Shown piece by piece: positions 23,801-37,699 of a DNA stretch of 64,000 bases. The notes beneath the pieces were generated by a model, which was given only the letters and a program-made list of their open reading frames with translations, had not been told where the DNA came from and ran no database searches. Source of the stretch: Enoplosus armatus. Lineage: Eukaryota; Chordata; Actinopteri; Centrarchiformes; Enoplosidae. A program made the translations under genes and the position numbers. Numbering within the stretch: position 1 is the stretch's first letter; each line of letters opens with the position of its first letter. The stretch spans positions 16,336,833 through 16,400,832 of the forward strand of contig NC_092189.1 of assembly GCF_043641665.1 (NCBI RefSeq), in the 5' to 3' direction.

Positions 23801-24394
23801 GTGAATCAGTGCCACATGGTGTGGTGTCACTGATGACCAGTTAAATCAGCTCTTTCCCTTCCCTTCAAAAGCAGTCAGTGGCTCCTCCAAAAAACCCCTC
23901 TACACATTGTGACACTTCTATGTCAAAAAATGTGTCTACCATGAAGAATACTGTATTTTTTTCCTGCTTGAGGGGTTTGCATCAAAGATCAAACAGCTGA
24001 CATATCCACAAATGCTCAGTTGGCTTTTAAAAAAGATCATGTGTGCATTGCCTGGTTAAGCCATACAACAGCAAAGATGCATTTGGCTTAGCCTGGGCAT
24101 GTCCGCCTTGCAAGTGCAAATCTTCACCATTCTTGACATAAAATAGCGCTGTACAGCCTGATCATTCCTGATACGCCACCTATTGTGCCTTTTCTCAATT
24201 CCATAGGTGGTCACCAAAATGCCAAATGCATGAGAGCAAGTAGGAAAGCAAGTATGATTTCTAAACATTCAGGGCTTTGGCACCACAGATCACACTACTT
24301 CCATCGTGTAAAGGTGAATGTTCAATTCAGCAAGCTCATTATATGATTCATGGAAGTGGAGAGACGATCCAGACTGAATTATCACCAGATAACG
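23801..24394. other. Non-coding DNA between LINE remnant and MITE
   Basis: Single-copy sequence with no recognisable exon; small overlapping frames only. The first 60 bases may still belong to the decayed LINE. Confidence 0.45.
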
Positions 24395-24678
24395 TTTATT
24401 CAATCAATCATGTGGTTCATAGAATGTCAGAAAATAGTGAAAAATGCGCTTTTCAATTTCCTAAAACTCAAGGGGATCTCATCAAATTACTTTTTTGTCC
24501 AGCCCACAAGATATTCAGTTTATTCTCACATAAGACAATAAAAACAACAAGGCCTAAAGTGAGAAGCTGGAACTAAGCAATGTTTGATATGTTGCCTTGA
24601 AAAATTACTCCGACAATTAATCAATCAGCAAAATGGTTGCTGATTATTTTCTGTTAATCGATTAATCTTTTCAGCTCT
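24395..24678 (+). mobile_element. MITE-like repeat, copy B
   Basis: Shares with the other copies an AGAATGTCAGAAAATAGTG segment, a GTCCAGCCCACAAGATATTCAG segment and the terminal CGATTAATCTTTTCAGCTCT. The left end is eroded. The small open frames inside it (24277-24576) are not genes. Confidence 0.75.
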
Positions 24679-26024
24679 CTGGTAAAATAAATGTGATGTT
24701 TATGTGATATGCCGATACATATCATACCAGTGACTATCCAGAATTTTTTCTGGTTAAATATAGTCTCAGTAAAGTATGAGCTCCAGTTAGTCTTAAATAT
24801 CAGAGCACCTTGGTGCCCAAACTTGGTGCCATATTTTAAATACTGCAGAATCTCCAGCTGTTTCATGAGGATGCAGATGTATGAATTTGGCAAACCATGT
24901 ACTCTTATGGACATATTAATTTGAAGTTACTGTTTTATAAAAAAAAAAGAGAATATGTATTCTGAACATCAAATGAATGGTACCGCAAAGAGAAAGTAAG
25001 ATAGAAAACCCATTACTGTTCTCCTTCACGGTTTCCACCATACCTCCTGTGTTCTTGTGAATTAACTTTCAAGGGCACAGAGTTTCAGCAAATATTTCAT
25101 TTCCCAAGATGGCCATCACTCAAGCTATCACTTGAACAACTCAAATCTGTCTTTTGTGAAGGAAAAAGGGAAAAAGATAGAGGGTATATAGAAAGTGGAA
25201 GATGACTGAGATTACTTTGTGCTTTTCTTTTTTTTGTTGAGTGTCAATGTCGGGAGGCAGAAGTTGGAAAAAATAAAGATTGGAACCCTTCAGATTTCTC
25301 TGTTGTCAGTGGACAATACATTTTTTTTAATATATCTCTATATGGTATTGAAAATAAAGTGAATTCTAATTGTTATTTATTGAAACCACACCTTTGCACA
25401 TAATTTCAAAGGTTTCACTTCAGCTAATTAGGAAAAATAAGACCTATTTTGAGGATAAAAACTGCATTGTGACATTGTGTTAAATGTTATTTTTTGCTTA
25501 CTTCAATTGTATCTATTTTTAATTGATTGGGTCTTTCTTGGCTAGTTTGTCCATTAATCATTTGATGGTGTGAGCAACATGGCAGTTACCCAGCAGCGAT
25601 GTAAATTGGACTTCAAAGACAAGGTTTATTTTTATAATCAGACAGCTAGCGGTTCTTATTCAGGTTGATTATGTCTACAAACAAAGGCTTGAAGAAAAGT
25701 ATTAAAGAACAAACAGCAGCGTGTGGAATCAATGCATTCCATTTCCCTTACACATGTTGGATTCTTTGTGCTCAAAGGAAACATCATGATGGGCCTCATC
25801 ATGGCACTTTGAAGAGTAATGGTCTGTTTTCATAAAGCCTATCAGCAAACTGATAACACAGTGTCAGCATTTCCTCGGCTGAATTAGGTATGCTGACAAC
25901 AAACGAGAGTAAAATAAAAATGATTGCATGGTCTGTGGGAGGGCATTTATTACTGTATTTGAATATCATCTGATTCTTTTTTTTATATTTTGGGGAGGAC
26001 AACACAAAAGGTGCATGTGTCCAT
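24679..26024. other. Unique non-coding DNA, no gene seen
   Basis: AT-rich single-copy stretch. The opposed frames 24654-24924 on both strands are by chance. No repeat recognised apart from short A and T runs. Confidence 0.5.
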
Positions 26025-26043
26025 GGGGGGGGGGGGGGGGGGG
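26025..26043 (+). repeat. Poly-G tract, 19 G
   Basis: An uninterrupted run of 19 G after CCAT. It has the same length as the tract at 3732-3750 but lies in unrelated sequence. Length should be treated as approximate in an assembly. Confidence 0.9.
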
Positions 26044-26862
26044 CTGTAGAGGTCAGCGTCTTACTGCTGCTGCTTTCGCCGTGTTAAAACAAGAGGCAGA
26101 AGGTCACATTACCCCCACCAGGATGTGAAAAGAGAAAACAGTGCATTAGCCAGCCTTTGTGGCTCTAACATACGCAAGCTTTTCCCACTGGTGTTGCTGG
26201 TTCATTGTCCCCAGGGTCTCAACGGGTCATTGGCTTTTGGGGTAGAAAGGACAGGGGGTTGTCATACTGCTTTCCAAAGGTCGGTGTCTACTTCGGTCAT
26301 AGCCCTAAGCCATCAATGGGAAACAACTGTTGCTCCGCTATCGCAATACAGGGATATTAAAGCTATTCATCTAGGCGCCCTGCCTCTGCCGAGACAGCTT
26401 GGAGGGGCTCTGATGCATGCTTAATGCACTAATCACACTCTCTCCCTAGGACCCCTACTTGCTGCCCTAATCTCTTTCTCTCTCTGTTTCTCTCTTTCTC
26501 ATAACTTTGATAACCCATGCCATGCAAATACAAATTGACAAGTAGTACACTCACAAAACTACTGATATCCCCTGCACAAATACATCATTGTGCGTTGTCT
26601 TCTGCTGTCTCGTACACGGAAACACACAACAGGCTGGCAGCGGTGTGCTTTCAGGGGACTTTCAAATGCAGACAGCCACCTATGACGGCTACTTTGGCGT
26701 CTGAAGCCATGGTCCCATTTTACACACCCCTCTGCATGTCCATTTGGTGTCTACATATCAAATTATGTGGGTTAAGTGTGTGTGCATGTGGTTACTGGTA
26801 CATTTTCTAACAGAGCTGCTGATGTGGTTGTCATTAGTTTTTTTGCTGAAGTATGTTGTTTA
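26044..26862. other. Unique non-coding DNA with short CT-rich run
   Basis: Single-copy sequence, moderately GC-rich near 26050-26440. A CT-rich run with T interruptions lies at about 26469-26500. The frames 26125-26424 and 26517-26810 have no known domain. Confidence 0.5.
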
Positions 26863-27173
26863 TAGGGCAGCAAGTAACAATTATTTAGATTATTGACAAG
26901 TCTGCTAATTATTTTCTCTATTATTTTCTCTAATTTTTGATTATTTCTCGATTTAATTGTCTATGAAACATCTCAATGTATCACAATTTTCTTTATTTTG
27001 TCCGACCATCAGTCCCATACTCAAAAGATATTCAGTTCACAGTGATGTTTGGCAGTTTAACTTGAAAAATGACTTAAACGGCTAATCATTTATCTTTTTT
27101 TTTTTAATTTTTAAAAAATTTTTTACAGATGAATTTACCGTTGATTGACAAATTTACTAATCGTTTCAACTCG
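26863..27173 (+). mobile_element. MITE-like repeat, copy C
   Basis: Begins TAGGGCAGCAAGTAACAATTA and ends CTAATCGTTTCAACTCG, both close to the family termini. The interior contains CTCAAAAGATATTCAGTTCACAGTGA, matching the equivalent position of copy B. It holds a T-rich insertion near 27090-27125. Non-coding. Confidence 0.75.
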
Positions 27174-30030
27174 ATGCTTATACATCAGCAATTAGGTCAC
27201 AGCCTTTTAATTAACATTATTATTAGAATGATTCGATTTTTCATTCATTATGTGTGAGGCGACATACGTATTGATTCTGACACGATCAAAGCAAAAAGCT
27301 TTAGTCCATAAACAAAACAATATTTTACTGTGTAAAGTAGTGCTACATAGTACAACCGTTTACCTTTTCCTGCCTTTTTATAGTAGAGCTGCCTGAATGC
27401 ATATTGACACACAAACACTCCTAAGTGATAGTAATGGCATGGCAGGCACTATGGGAGAAAGCCACATCTCTCAATTGTACTTGATTGTACTGATGCTCAG
27501 TATGCAGGTTGGTGGACACTTGCTGTGGCAATTTTCATTTGAAGCTGTTCATAGCAGCTGTTATGAATCGATAGCTTTTGATGACCAACGGGAGAGACTG
27601 TCTTCTTGGTTATTGTTGTCAGAGAGGATATTTGACCCTCTTTCCAGAAAAAGGAATCTGACAGTCTGATGGTTGGTTGCCACTAACCAATTCTTCTACT
27701 GTAGCACAGTGTACCACTGAAACTAATTTTCCAGCCATTTTAACACTTTAAAGTTTGTGAAGTTAAATGTCAATACTAAATAATGGCAAGTCATCACTTT
27801 TGCTATTTCTAACTTTTCATTTGCTCACTCTTTATCTGTTTTACTCTTTTCTATAAATGCCCACTGACAGCTTTGCTCATTATAAATGGCATAACACCAA
27901 CACAACCAATTCCAATAGAAATGCATGTTTTTAACTCATATAGTCTCAAGTTTTTTTTCTATGGATTGAAATTAACTTCTCTATAGTGTTCCCTCTCCCA
28001 TACTACAAGCTTTAATAACCCACCACTTTCATGCACATTTCTTTTGTGCCTGGGTTTTTCCTTGCTGAAAAGTGCACATGTCTTCTGACATCAAAATGAA
28101 TGACACTCATTTGTAATGTCTGCACTGACAGTTTGAAGGAAATTGCATTGTGCTAAAAAGCCACTCAAACCTTTGCTCATGGAAATTTACCGGCAGCACT
28201 ATTTACAAAACCTGTGTTTGCTTTTATGCGGAGTGAAAGCAAGTGCATCAAGCTGAACTGTGCCCTGCATGCTTTTGCTTTGCTACACTTCCATGGTGAC
28301 TTACTGTAGGTTCATAAAAATGCTGATTTAGACTCATTGTTTTGTGGTCATCATTGATTTAACCTACGTAGTGCTAGGACATTAGTTGGGAACTAATATT
28401 GTGCTTTCTAAACTCTGTTGTTTCATGACAGGATTTCACATAATCATAAAGTTCTCAATCATAAAAATGTACTACAACAATAACTACAACTCAGGATAGT
28501 AGGACACAGTAAGTAACCCAGTCAAATTATTTAACCATCCTTTTACTGTGCATTACATCTGATGCTAAAACATAGCCACAGGTCTTAGGCCTAGATGTTG
28601 AGTTGCTCATAGAAAGGAGTGCATGATAGTTTATGGTACAATGGTCATACATACATACTGTTGGTTTTTACGAGGGATTGGTGGACCATCCTGATTAGTT
28701 GAACCGGTACATACATCTTTTCAGTGCATGCCACTCAAAAGTGAAAGGGTAAGCCTATACCTATTTCCTGTTAACTATTGTGACTGGTGCTGCTGGTATG
28801 TGTTTGAATGTGCAGTGTGCCTTTTACTGACAACATATCTGCTCGTTACAATGATCCAAGTTAAATCCAAGTTAAATGGAGTTTACCCTGAGTTTTGCTA
28901 CATAACAACCCACAACTAGGCAGTTCTCCCCACACGCCTCTTTCTAACCTAACCATAAATGTGTACATATTTTACTTTGTGCCTTTTGAGTGGCCAAAGC
29001 AAACAAACGTATGGCTGCTGTAGTATACAGAGCACTGCAACATGGGTGTGTGCATGAAGAGAGAAGGGCCACTACCAGCAGGAATGGGACAATCAACCAA
29101 ACTAACCCTTAATGTTATATCCTTTTTTGTTATTCACGAGGAAGTTGTTATCATTAGAGGCATGTTAGTGTAATCAGATATTTCTGTAAGCATTTTGGAT
29201 AAGAAAGTCACAACACGTGAGTCATTTAATGTTTCTCTTTTTTTCCAAACAAATTAGAGACTTTATTTTGAGTATGTTGTTGCTGTTTTCAGTTCTGATG
29301 TGAACTTTCTGTTATGCTGGTTTTGTACATTACCTTTCTATAATATATGTATATAAGTAACTGTATATATTGTATTTATTTTTATTCTATTTTAACTTTA
29401 AATATTTGTATATATGTTCTGTGTGTGTAGTGTGAAGGGAGCTATAACTTTCATTTCATGTTGCAGGCCTGTGTTGTAGAATGAGAAAAATAAATGTACC
29501 TTGTATGTATATAATGTATTTTTTTCTGTAAAAACAGATTTGAATTGTCTATCAGTGTCATTCCCTTTCAGTCACTGTGAGAAAAAGTGGCAACAGATCA
29601 AGACTATAATAGATCAAGGTGCAGAGAGGTACTCAATGACTGTGTGTCACACAGTGATATGTTGTGAAATTTAAAATCCAAACTGACAGCCCTGGATAGC
29701 TTTCTGCTGTCTGCCCAGAGTATGACATTTTCAGCTCAGGTCTTGGCTAGAGATGGTTAAGTTTAAATATAGTTTTCTTTTTGTGGTTCAGGTGCAGGTT
29801 TTGATCTGGGAGGTTGCAAGCAGCTGAGATGTGCCTCAAACCAGTAAACACCACCAGTGTTTCCCCATGTGCATTCAACAGGGGCGCAGCGCTGCTGCTG
29901 TATAAAAAATATCCCTAAATGCAATAAACGCACCATCTGTACTTTAAGCAGCCAGAGTCATGCACCAGCAATTATAAATCAAACACCCCCAGACATTGCC
30001 AAGTCTGTTATTGGTTATTGGTTGTTTGAA
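27174..30030. other. Unique non-coding DNA, no gene seen
   Basis: AT-rich single-copy sequence without an exon that I can support. An 11-base direct repeat CCAAGTTAAAT occurs twice near 28857-28880. TA-rich low-complexity sequence lies near 29338-29410. Confidence 0.5.
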
Positions 30031-30770
30031 AGCGCAGTTGGTGGAAACTAAGGCTCCACTTCCGGTCTCGCTACCTACCTATTACAATGAAGTTCAGCAA
30101 AGACGTTGCGGTGACGCGGAACAGCTCAAAGGTCTAAGGCCTATGCCTAGATGGTGTGGGTTTTTACTAAGCAATGTTTTCTGTTATGATTTGATTAGCT
30201 AAACTAAAGGTGTTTGAAATGTGGCAACAGCTAATAGTGTTTACTACTTCAGCCATTAACTAACATTAGGGACGTCAATGATATCCACATATTTTCTCCA
30301 AGCATGACTTTTCCTGTCGTATTTGGGAGACCAATTTTGATTTGATTCAAAGTTATTTGTATTGTATTATATGTTCAATAATGTTTATTGAATGTTATGT
30401 TTATTTAACATAATTCGACATCTACAACTGTGTACAAATATATGTGTCTAAAGCCCTTCTCGTGTCAGCGGACAAGTTGCATATCTTCCAGCAGCGAAAA
30501 ATAAAACTCACGCACTTCAGCACTGCTGTTGGAGGAAAACACTGACTATCAGAGCACTCAACTTCTGACAACAACAAATCAGATCATCTTTCCTTTAGCA
30601 GTACTGTCAGTCGTTGAATATATATCGCATTCCATTAAAAACTAAGCGTATAGAAGCATTTTGCTGGTAACCACCATATCGCACATTTTGAAAGACTATG
30701 TTGAAGGACGCTGTCTTCTGGTGAAATTCAGGCTTTGAAAGGCCATATCTGTAGAAAAATAATAAGCAGA
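30031..30770. other. Possible old repeat, unclassified
   Basis: The stretch is slightly richer in CpG (CTTCCGGTCTCGC, GACGTTGCGGTGACGCGG) than its surroundings and contains phrases such as GGACGCTGTCTTCTGGTGAAATTC that resemble parts of teleost interspersed repeats. I could not define ends or a family. It has no coding signal. Confidence 0.2.
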
Positions 30771-33700
30771 GATAATTAAGTGATTAAGAGACGACAAATT
30801 TCAATGGGAGGGAACTGAATGTGCTAATGATAGAGCCTACCTCTTTATACTTATTGAGTGAGGTTCAAGGTTACTCACTGAGGCTGACATAGCTATTCAT
30901 CACAGCCATAACATATTTCCACTTGCTCACACTGAGTCATCACAACTGTCCCACCTCAACAGAAGATTACTTCTGTGCCCTCTGGCTCATCCCACTTATC
31001 CAAAAGGATCAGGTCAGAGGTCACAAGAAAACTATCTGAGATGCACAGTCAGAACCTACCCTGTCCCATTGTTGCGGTGCTTGGATGCCTCACTCTCTGA
31101 AAAATACAAACTCTTCTTACTAAACTCAATAACCACAGACAGTTTTACAAAATTCACAAGACAAAACAATACTGTGTACAAATGACCGGTTAAACCTATT
31201 AACAGATCGTTATATTTGGAGAAATGTGTAGAATCGTCAAAAGACAAAAACCCTTTCTTTAAAAAAATCCTGCTCCCACATCCTGTAAAATCTCCAGCAC
31301 TGATTTGTCATTTTGCCACCATAATGCCACATGACCAAAGACTCACACATCCACACAATGAAAATCTGTCCTATCTTGCTGTGTTATGTCCTGCTGCTAT
31401 GCAATTTGTGACATGCATAGATGGGCATGCATACTGTAGATAAAGAAATAACAAGTGTCAGCTACTTTTGTTACTGTTGTCATTACTATTATTACATTTC
31501 CATTATCGCATCGCCTGATTGGCAGAATTATTATTGTATATAATTATATATATTAGAAAAATACCCTCAGTTTGTGGCCTACTGCAATACAACAACCCTG
31601 CATTAAATTCTACCTCATGAAGATTGTAATGTTCAGTTTTTGTTTAAACTGTTTTAGGAAGGTATTGAATCAACTTCATGGTATTTTGGAGGCTGCAATA
31701 TGTGTTGCTGTTGAATTTTACTGTGTTATACTGAGAGGTCTTTCAAATACTTTATCCGCCCCATTTATATCAATCAGTCAACTGTTCAATATAGAAACAC
31801 CACTTAGCATAAGTCGCTCCAGCAGTAGATGAGTTGTCATGTAAGAGTGAAAACAACAGAAAATCTCTTCAATACATGCTCTCAGCACATATCTTCTTCT
31901 GGAATTAATTCCAATTTTAGTGCCATATTAGAAAAACACACTCCTTACTTCTCACTTGTTGGTTCAAGGCTTCGCTACTAAAATAGCTAATAGGTGACAA
32001 AGACCAGAAAGTGCTGTATGCCATTATGGGTAATTGTCCCTCATTAATATTACATTACTTAGTTAGCCAAAGCTTGATACCATCACTTAAATGCACTGGG
32101 CAATGCCTTCAGTTAGTGTGGCGCCATTGAAAGAAACCCTAGATCCTCATTTAACAGCAAAATCTCAAGTAGTCCACCCAGATATTGGCACCTACTATCC
32201 TGTGAACAAATGATTCTTGGCCTTTACATATAGATGTTTATTATTTCCTTGTCAGTGAATGTCATCCTCCGATTACATAATATTCTGTATAGAGCGACAC
32301 AGCAAGCCACTCAGTAGATACCTCCACTAATTAGTATATGACAGATGTGCTTGAGAGGTTTGACTCTCAAAGATGATTAAAAAGCAAATCTAGACCCCTT
32401 TTTTCTCCCTGGATAGCTCATTTATTTGTGAAATGAAGATGATACATGTATATTCGATTCTGTGTTCTCGTAAACAAAAATTCAATTTGGTTTCCAGTGG
32501 ACTGCTAATCATAAATTTTTTGCATCAGAACAATCAGATAGCGCTCTATTTTGTATTATCGTCTGTGTGACATTGTCAGAAATGCTGCTTTGCAACATAT
32601 GCAATTATGTCCCCAGTAATGTATTACTAACCACAATTGCAAAAAAAGCAAAAAAACTCAAAGGAATGGCATGAACTGTACAATTCCACAGCTGTTGACT
32701 TACAACTCAATGTTAAAAACCCTTGAGGTTGGCTCCTAAAGGAATGTTTTTGGGGGCTTTATGCACCACTAGAGAAGGGTAACAACAGCATGCCATAAGA
32801 AATTGATACAACACAAAAGAAACTCTGCCTCCAAGAAATGTTCCCTCTGGCTCTTTATGTTCTTAAAATGGCCTTTTTCAAAAGACCACTGGGCAAAACA
32901 TTTTCAGAATTATTTTACTTCACTATTGTTGAAGCCATCGAATCTGGCCAGCCAGGCCAGTTCTTGCAGCTCACCATACGGTGTGGCATACAGCAAAAGA
33001 ATAAGATGCAGCTTCACTATAATGCAGAACACTCATCTATTCTAAATTACGTTTTTGAGTAAATCTTACATTACCTTCTTAACAGCCTCATCTCATCACT
33101 TGAGAATAACAAACACAGTATAATCAAACAGCAGTGATTGTATTTTATTTATTGATGACACTAAATCAAAGTGTAACACCACCAAGCAATTACAATGCTG
33201 GTCTTAATGAGTGCCTCAATTTACATTGGTTGATTGCCAAAGATAAAAGCAATGTTTTGCTGAACTCCTCAATTGATCATTGAAATGAATTCCCTAAATG
33301 TACATGATAAACAAACAATAAACTAAGTTTATCATAATTTACTAACGAAGCCCATAATGCACTGCTTTCTACACAAGATTTTGTACAATTTGTGTAAATT
33401 CATAACAAGCATTTCAATATGTAAAGCAGGCAATAAATTACTTTTGAAAACAGACATGCAGTGCTTAATTTGGCTTTGGTTGACACAGAATGCTTAAAAG
33501 AAATATTGGCCAGTGTCAGATTTCATTACATGTCAGTATAGAAAAATGTGCTGTAACTGAACATGCAATATTGTGCATCCTCAGCCAATCACATGCTGTA
33601 GACTTGCTTTACACTGTGTCCCACCTACTACTGCAACACCATTGACACGACAGCTATCAATCAGTGAACTCAAATCACCCACCGACTGCAGAACAGCAAA

Positions 33701-35610
33701 GTGATTGCTCGCAGTCTGAACACAGAAATTGTGCAAAGCTGAAAACATAGCTGCTTACAGCAGTGTTCCTAAATTGGCAACTGCATCACTAGATTTAATA
33801 ACTTCTTAGACCTTCTTGGAGACTGTATTTCTTAAAAGCTGACAGCGACAAATTTTTCAGACTATCTGCGAAAATGGTTGAGTATACATTTTAATGCATT
33901 TTTCTACAATTGACACATCTGTTCTAACCAACGTAGCTCTCAGCCTTTTGCCAGCCAGAGGCAGAGGCCCACTCCCACCCTGAAAAACAAAGTGGAGCAG
34001 GTGGGTTCTTGATCTCCAGTGCCACTGGTCTCAGGTGAGCTGAACATTTTTTCTACTAAGTGAACTGTAGGCCTCGGAAGAGGTGAGCAGATAAAAAGTC
34101 CTGTCAGTACCTGGATATAGGTACAACAGCAGCTAATACAAAAAAAAAACCCCATTTAAACGAAGTATGATAAGTTGTTCCAGTACAGGAAAATAGTGAC
34201 TGAACCCACTGCACTGTGTAGGTCCACCACTCTGGTGCCCAACTTCCTGCCATGCCATTTTCTCAATTTTCAATACATCACTACACCTTGGAATGCATTC
34301 TCGGAGTAATACCTTGGCCTGTAACCAAAAGCAACAAAATACTGCAAAAATGAAAATAATCAATCATTTTTTGTTTGTAAGTAACTTTAGTTTAACCACA
34401 GTTTTACCATTTCTTACGTTCAACTGTTAACATAAAGCATCAGTGTTTTTGGTTAAAGGCTAAGAAGTGAATCATTAGAGTGATTGATTTTTATGATTAT
34501 TATAATAAAACTATGTTGTCTACCTATGCTTTGTATTGGAGAATGGGGTATATGTTAAGTTGGCAAGTTGGTTATCTCACAGTTAACAGTAAGTAGTCCA
34601 AAGCTTTGAAGTTAATATAGCCCTTGAATCTTTAAACACCAGGCAATGTTTTGTTTCAGCCATTATCGAAAGTAGTGATTATGGATGTTTTTTTAACAAA
34701 TATATTTGGCTGAAGTGTCTTTTTATATAGCTACATCTTATTTCTTGCTATTTTACAAGGTAAATAAACTAAATAAACATTTTCATTCAACTCAGTAGTT
34801 GCCCAGCCCTTTTTCTGTAATACAGATATCTTTCCATCATTTCCTGTAAAGGGCAGCAACTGACAAAGTTACAGATTTCATCACTCATCCTGATTTTGCC
34901 TCATTTCACACTTCTATTGTTGATGCCAAACTAATAATCCTGCTCCAGACCTGGGCCAGCTATTCTACTTTATAAAGGGCCATTACCAGACATCACTTAG
35001 GCTATGAATAACAATGTTCTACAACACAGTTAAGTTGTTACTATGTCCACGAAGAAAAGGGCCAAATTGATGAAGGAGAAGTAGCCTAATTCATTTATCT
35101 ATGTTATATTCAAGTGCAGTATGCCGCTAAATATAGTAAATTAGTGCAAATATTATGTTACTATCTTAAAGAAAAGACAATATATTACTATCAGGACTTG
35201 GTTAGGTGATGAATGTTAAACTCCTTATTTACTCTGCTAATATATTGATTATTCATTGGTTACATTTAGTGTCACTTAGTATTTAGTGTGTGTGTATAGT
35301 CCTTACAAATGAAGTGTGCACTGTGTAATGAATTACATAATTACCATTGCAACGACTGAGCCAGCAGCTCTTATTTCTTCAAAGTTATCTTGTTACCCTT
35401 GATTTCCTGTAATTCCACAGATGCCACTTTGTCTGGGCTTTTCCCTTGAGACAGCAGCCATGAGGGATGGGGCCTGGATGACTGAAACTAAAGCTCGGGG
35501 AAAAGGACTAGGTCCCCTGTGAACTGACGGTGCATCAGAGTTTAGGACCCTTGTGACAGCACTGCAGCTCTGCGAGAATGATAAAACTGGAAAACCGTCG
35601 ATGGAGAGAA
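30771..35610. other. Unique non-coding DNA, no gene seen
   Basis: Nearly 5 kb of AT-rich single-copy sequence. A 9-base inverted repeat ATGATAAAC / GTTTATCAT lies at 33304-33312 and 33327-33335. The small frames 32803-33062 and 33940-34363 lack any signature. No transposon recognised. Confidence 0.5.
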
Positions 35611-35612
35611 GG

Positions 35613-35616
<4 letters not shown>

Positions 35617-35661
<45 letters not shown>
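35617..35661 (+). repeat. Compound AG / ACAG microsatellite
   Basis: About 14 AG repeats (35617-35644) run directly into four ACAG/GACA units. It abuts the SINE-like repeat to the right, and its right end is about 20 bases from that element's (CCAT) end. Confidence 0.95.
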
Positions 35662-35683
35662 TGTTGCTGTTACATTGACTATA

Positions 35684-35865
35684 TCCATCCATCCGTTTTC
35701 TATATCCACTTATTCTGTTCAATGTCACAGGGGGGCTGGAGCCTATCCCAGCATGCATTGGGTGAGAGGCAGAGTACAACCATGACAGGTCCTCAGTCTA
35801 TCACAAGGCAAGCACACTTAAACAGACACACACAATTTAGAGTTTCCAGTTCATCTAACCTGAAC
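35684..35865 (-). mobile_element. SINE-like repeat with RTE-type (CCAT)n end, copy 2
   Basis: TCCATCCATCCGTTTTCTATATCC begins the copy. It continues with GGAGCCTATCCCAGCATGC, GGGTGAGAGGCAGAGTAC and TCAGTCTATCACAAGGC, matching copy 1 at 15226 in order and orientation, then fades after CAATTTAGAGTTTCCAG. It is truncated before the tRNA-like head. The 128-codon minus frame over this region is a by-product of the repeat and microsatellite. Confidence 0.75.
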
Positions 35866-36199
35866 CAACCACCTGCCCATTATATTATTTTATGAATTAA
35901 TTATATAGTCAGGGAGTCTTAACTAGATAACATGAATGCACAGACACAGTCACTCATATACCAAAACGTCATTCCAAATTGTAACACACATATGTGCACA
36001 CTCACATGAAATAAATGTATGTAGTAACGTATATTTTTTCTACCATTTAACAAGTACAAAATGTATATTACATAATATACAGTAAAAACACAAGCACATG
36101 GCATAATATGTAACATTTCCGCATTAAAATTTCTAAAAATGACTTACAAATGAATTGATATATTTTGTTGAGTTGTGTACTTACGTTATCCCAAATGTC
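35866..36199. other. AT-rich non-coding DNA
   Basis: AT-rich low-information sequence with ATATAC-type words. Nothing recognised. Confidence 0.5.
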
Positions 36200-36895
36200 A
36201 ATGTTCATTAGTCACTATTACTTCCGGGGAGCCAAGGGAAACACCAGATGATACATAAGAGATTGAGGGAGGAAGGAATACAATGTCACAGAAGTATACT
36301 CAGTAACAGTAATACAGCAGTTTTTACAGCATCTGACACACAGCATTTTTCTTTCATCAATTGCATACCATTTTGCAACACAGCGTATCGGTGGAGATTA
36401 ATTTATTGTACCTCAATATTGATCTAGCTTACTACAATGTGCTACTATGACAAGTGGCTCATGCCAGCCACAAAGCTAACGCGTATGGTAACTTTATAGT
36501 GTTACAAAAACATTCAACACGCTCATAAAGTTTTTAGTATGCTTGGAAATCAGCGCTGGGCTACCCCACGATTGAATTCACCACATAATATTGGCTTCAA
36601 TAGCTGTATTGGTAGTCAACTCCTCTAATGGTAAGTTGGCTAACTTGCAGCTATTTCATTAGAATACAATGACATAATGTAACGTGAATAAAACTTGAAT
36701 ACATTTCGTGTCCATGAACATGATTTCTGCCTGAGTCACTGAGTCAGATTTTTATCAGCAATGGGGGTTATTTAACAATGAAGACAACAACTTCCATGAT
36801 CCCAGGCTACTTCGCGACGTCATCAAACTACATCTTTTGTAATGGTTTTGATTGAGAGACCCCTATCGGCAGAAATTACATACTGTGTATTTATA
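36200..36895. repeat. Probable interspersed repeat, unclassified
   Basis: Near its right end is TTTTGATTGAGAGACCCCTATC followed by GGCAGAAATTACATACTGTG, and in the middle GTGTTACAAAAACATTCAACACGC and GGAAATCAGCGCTGGGCTA. I recall both from an abundant teleost repeat of MITE size. Left boundary near ACTTCCGGGGAGCCAAGGG is a guess. No coding capacity. Confidence 0.35.
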
Positions 36896-37699
36896 ATCCT
36901 CATTCGTCAACACACATGAATCAAAATAACTCATTTAAGTTACAGGCAGGCAATAAGAAAACTATGCAAGTTACAGGTATATTCACAAATATAAAAGACT
37001 ATATGAAGAGTTTGATTTTGCCTTTCCTAATTGACAATTAGAAATCGATTATAGCCATGTTTTGTGCCAACATTTACAGCTTCAGAAAAAACAATATCCT
37101 AGATTTAATTGTTGTCTACTGTTAGTTCCTGTTTAATGGACTTGCCAATCAATTTAAGAGTGATTTCAGTTTTTAATCTTAAATTTTGTTGTTGTGGTTT
37201 CCCTCCCTGTCTTTTGTCCTGATCACAGATTGTGACATTAACAGAATAAGTAATACTGAACATTTTGCTGCTCAAACAGTGGGCAGGAAAAAACAATCAT
37301 CAAACTTGATTTTGAATCACGATATTGTGAAAACCTGCATCCTGTCATCCCCTAGATAAAAAAACAAAAAAGCAAAAAACCCCAAAAACGTTTAATTCCA
37401 GTACTTGGTTTCAAACACAGCTATGTTCCTGCTTCAAGTATCACACAGACGGGTCACATATTGCAAGAGTCAGAAGAATCCCCATGCCAAAAACCTCAAT
37501 TAATGTTTCAGTCTTTACCAAATTGGTCTCAAATTGGTTTATTTGTGATTGTTGTATTTCTGTCCTCGGATGGTTTAATTCCAAGTCAGGAAGCAGGCTA
37601 TTTCTAATCCTAATGAGGACTCTCCTATTACTTCATTGGACTGATAAGGCACTAGTCTGTGACACTCAATTTTCAAGACCAAACCCCTATCAAGGAACT
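36896..37699. other. Unique non-coding DNA
   Basis: AT-rich single-copy sequence with an A-rich low-complexity patch at 37358-37390. No exon or repeat family recognised. Confidence 0.5.

Noticed and set aside
24277..24576. 99-codon plus frame
   Set aside because: Largely within MITE copy B; not a gene.
35393..35779. 128-codon minus-strand frame with Ser/Leu runs
   Set aside because: Translates the AG microsatellite and part of the SINE-like repeat.
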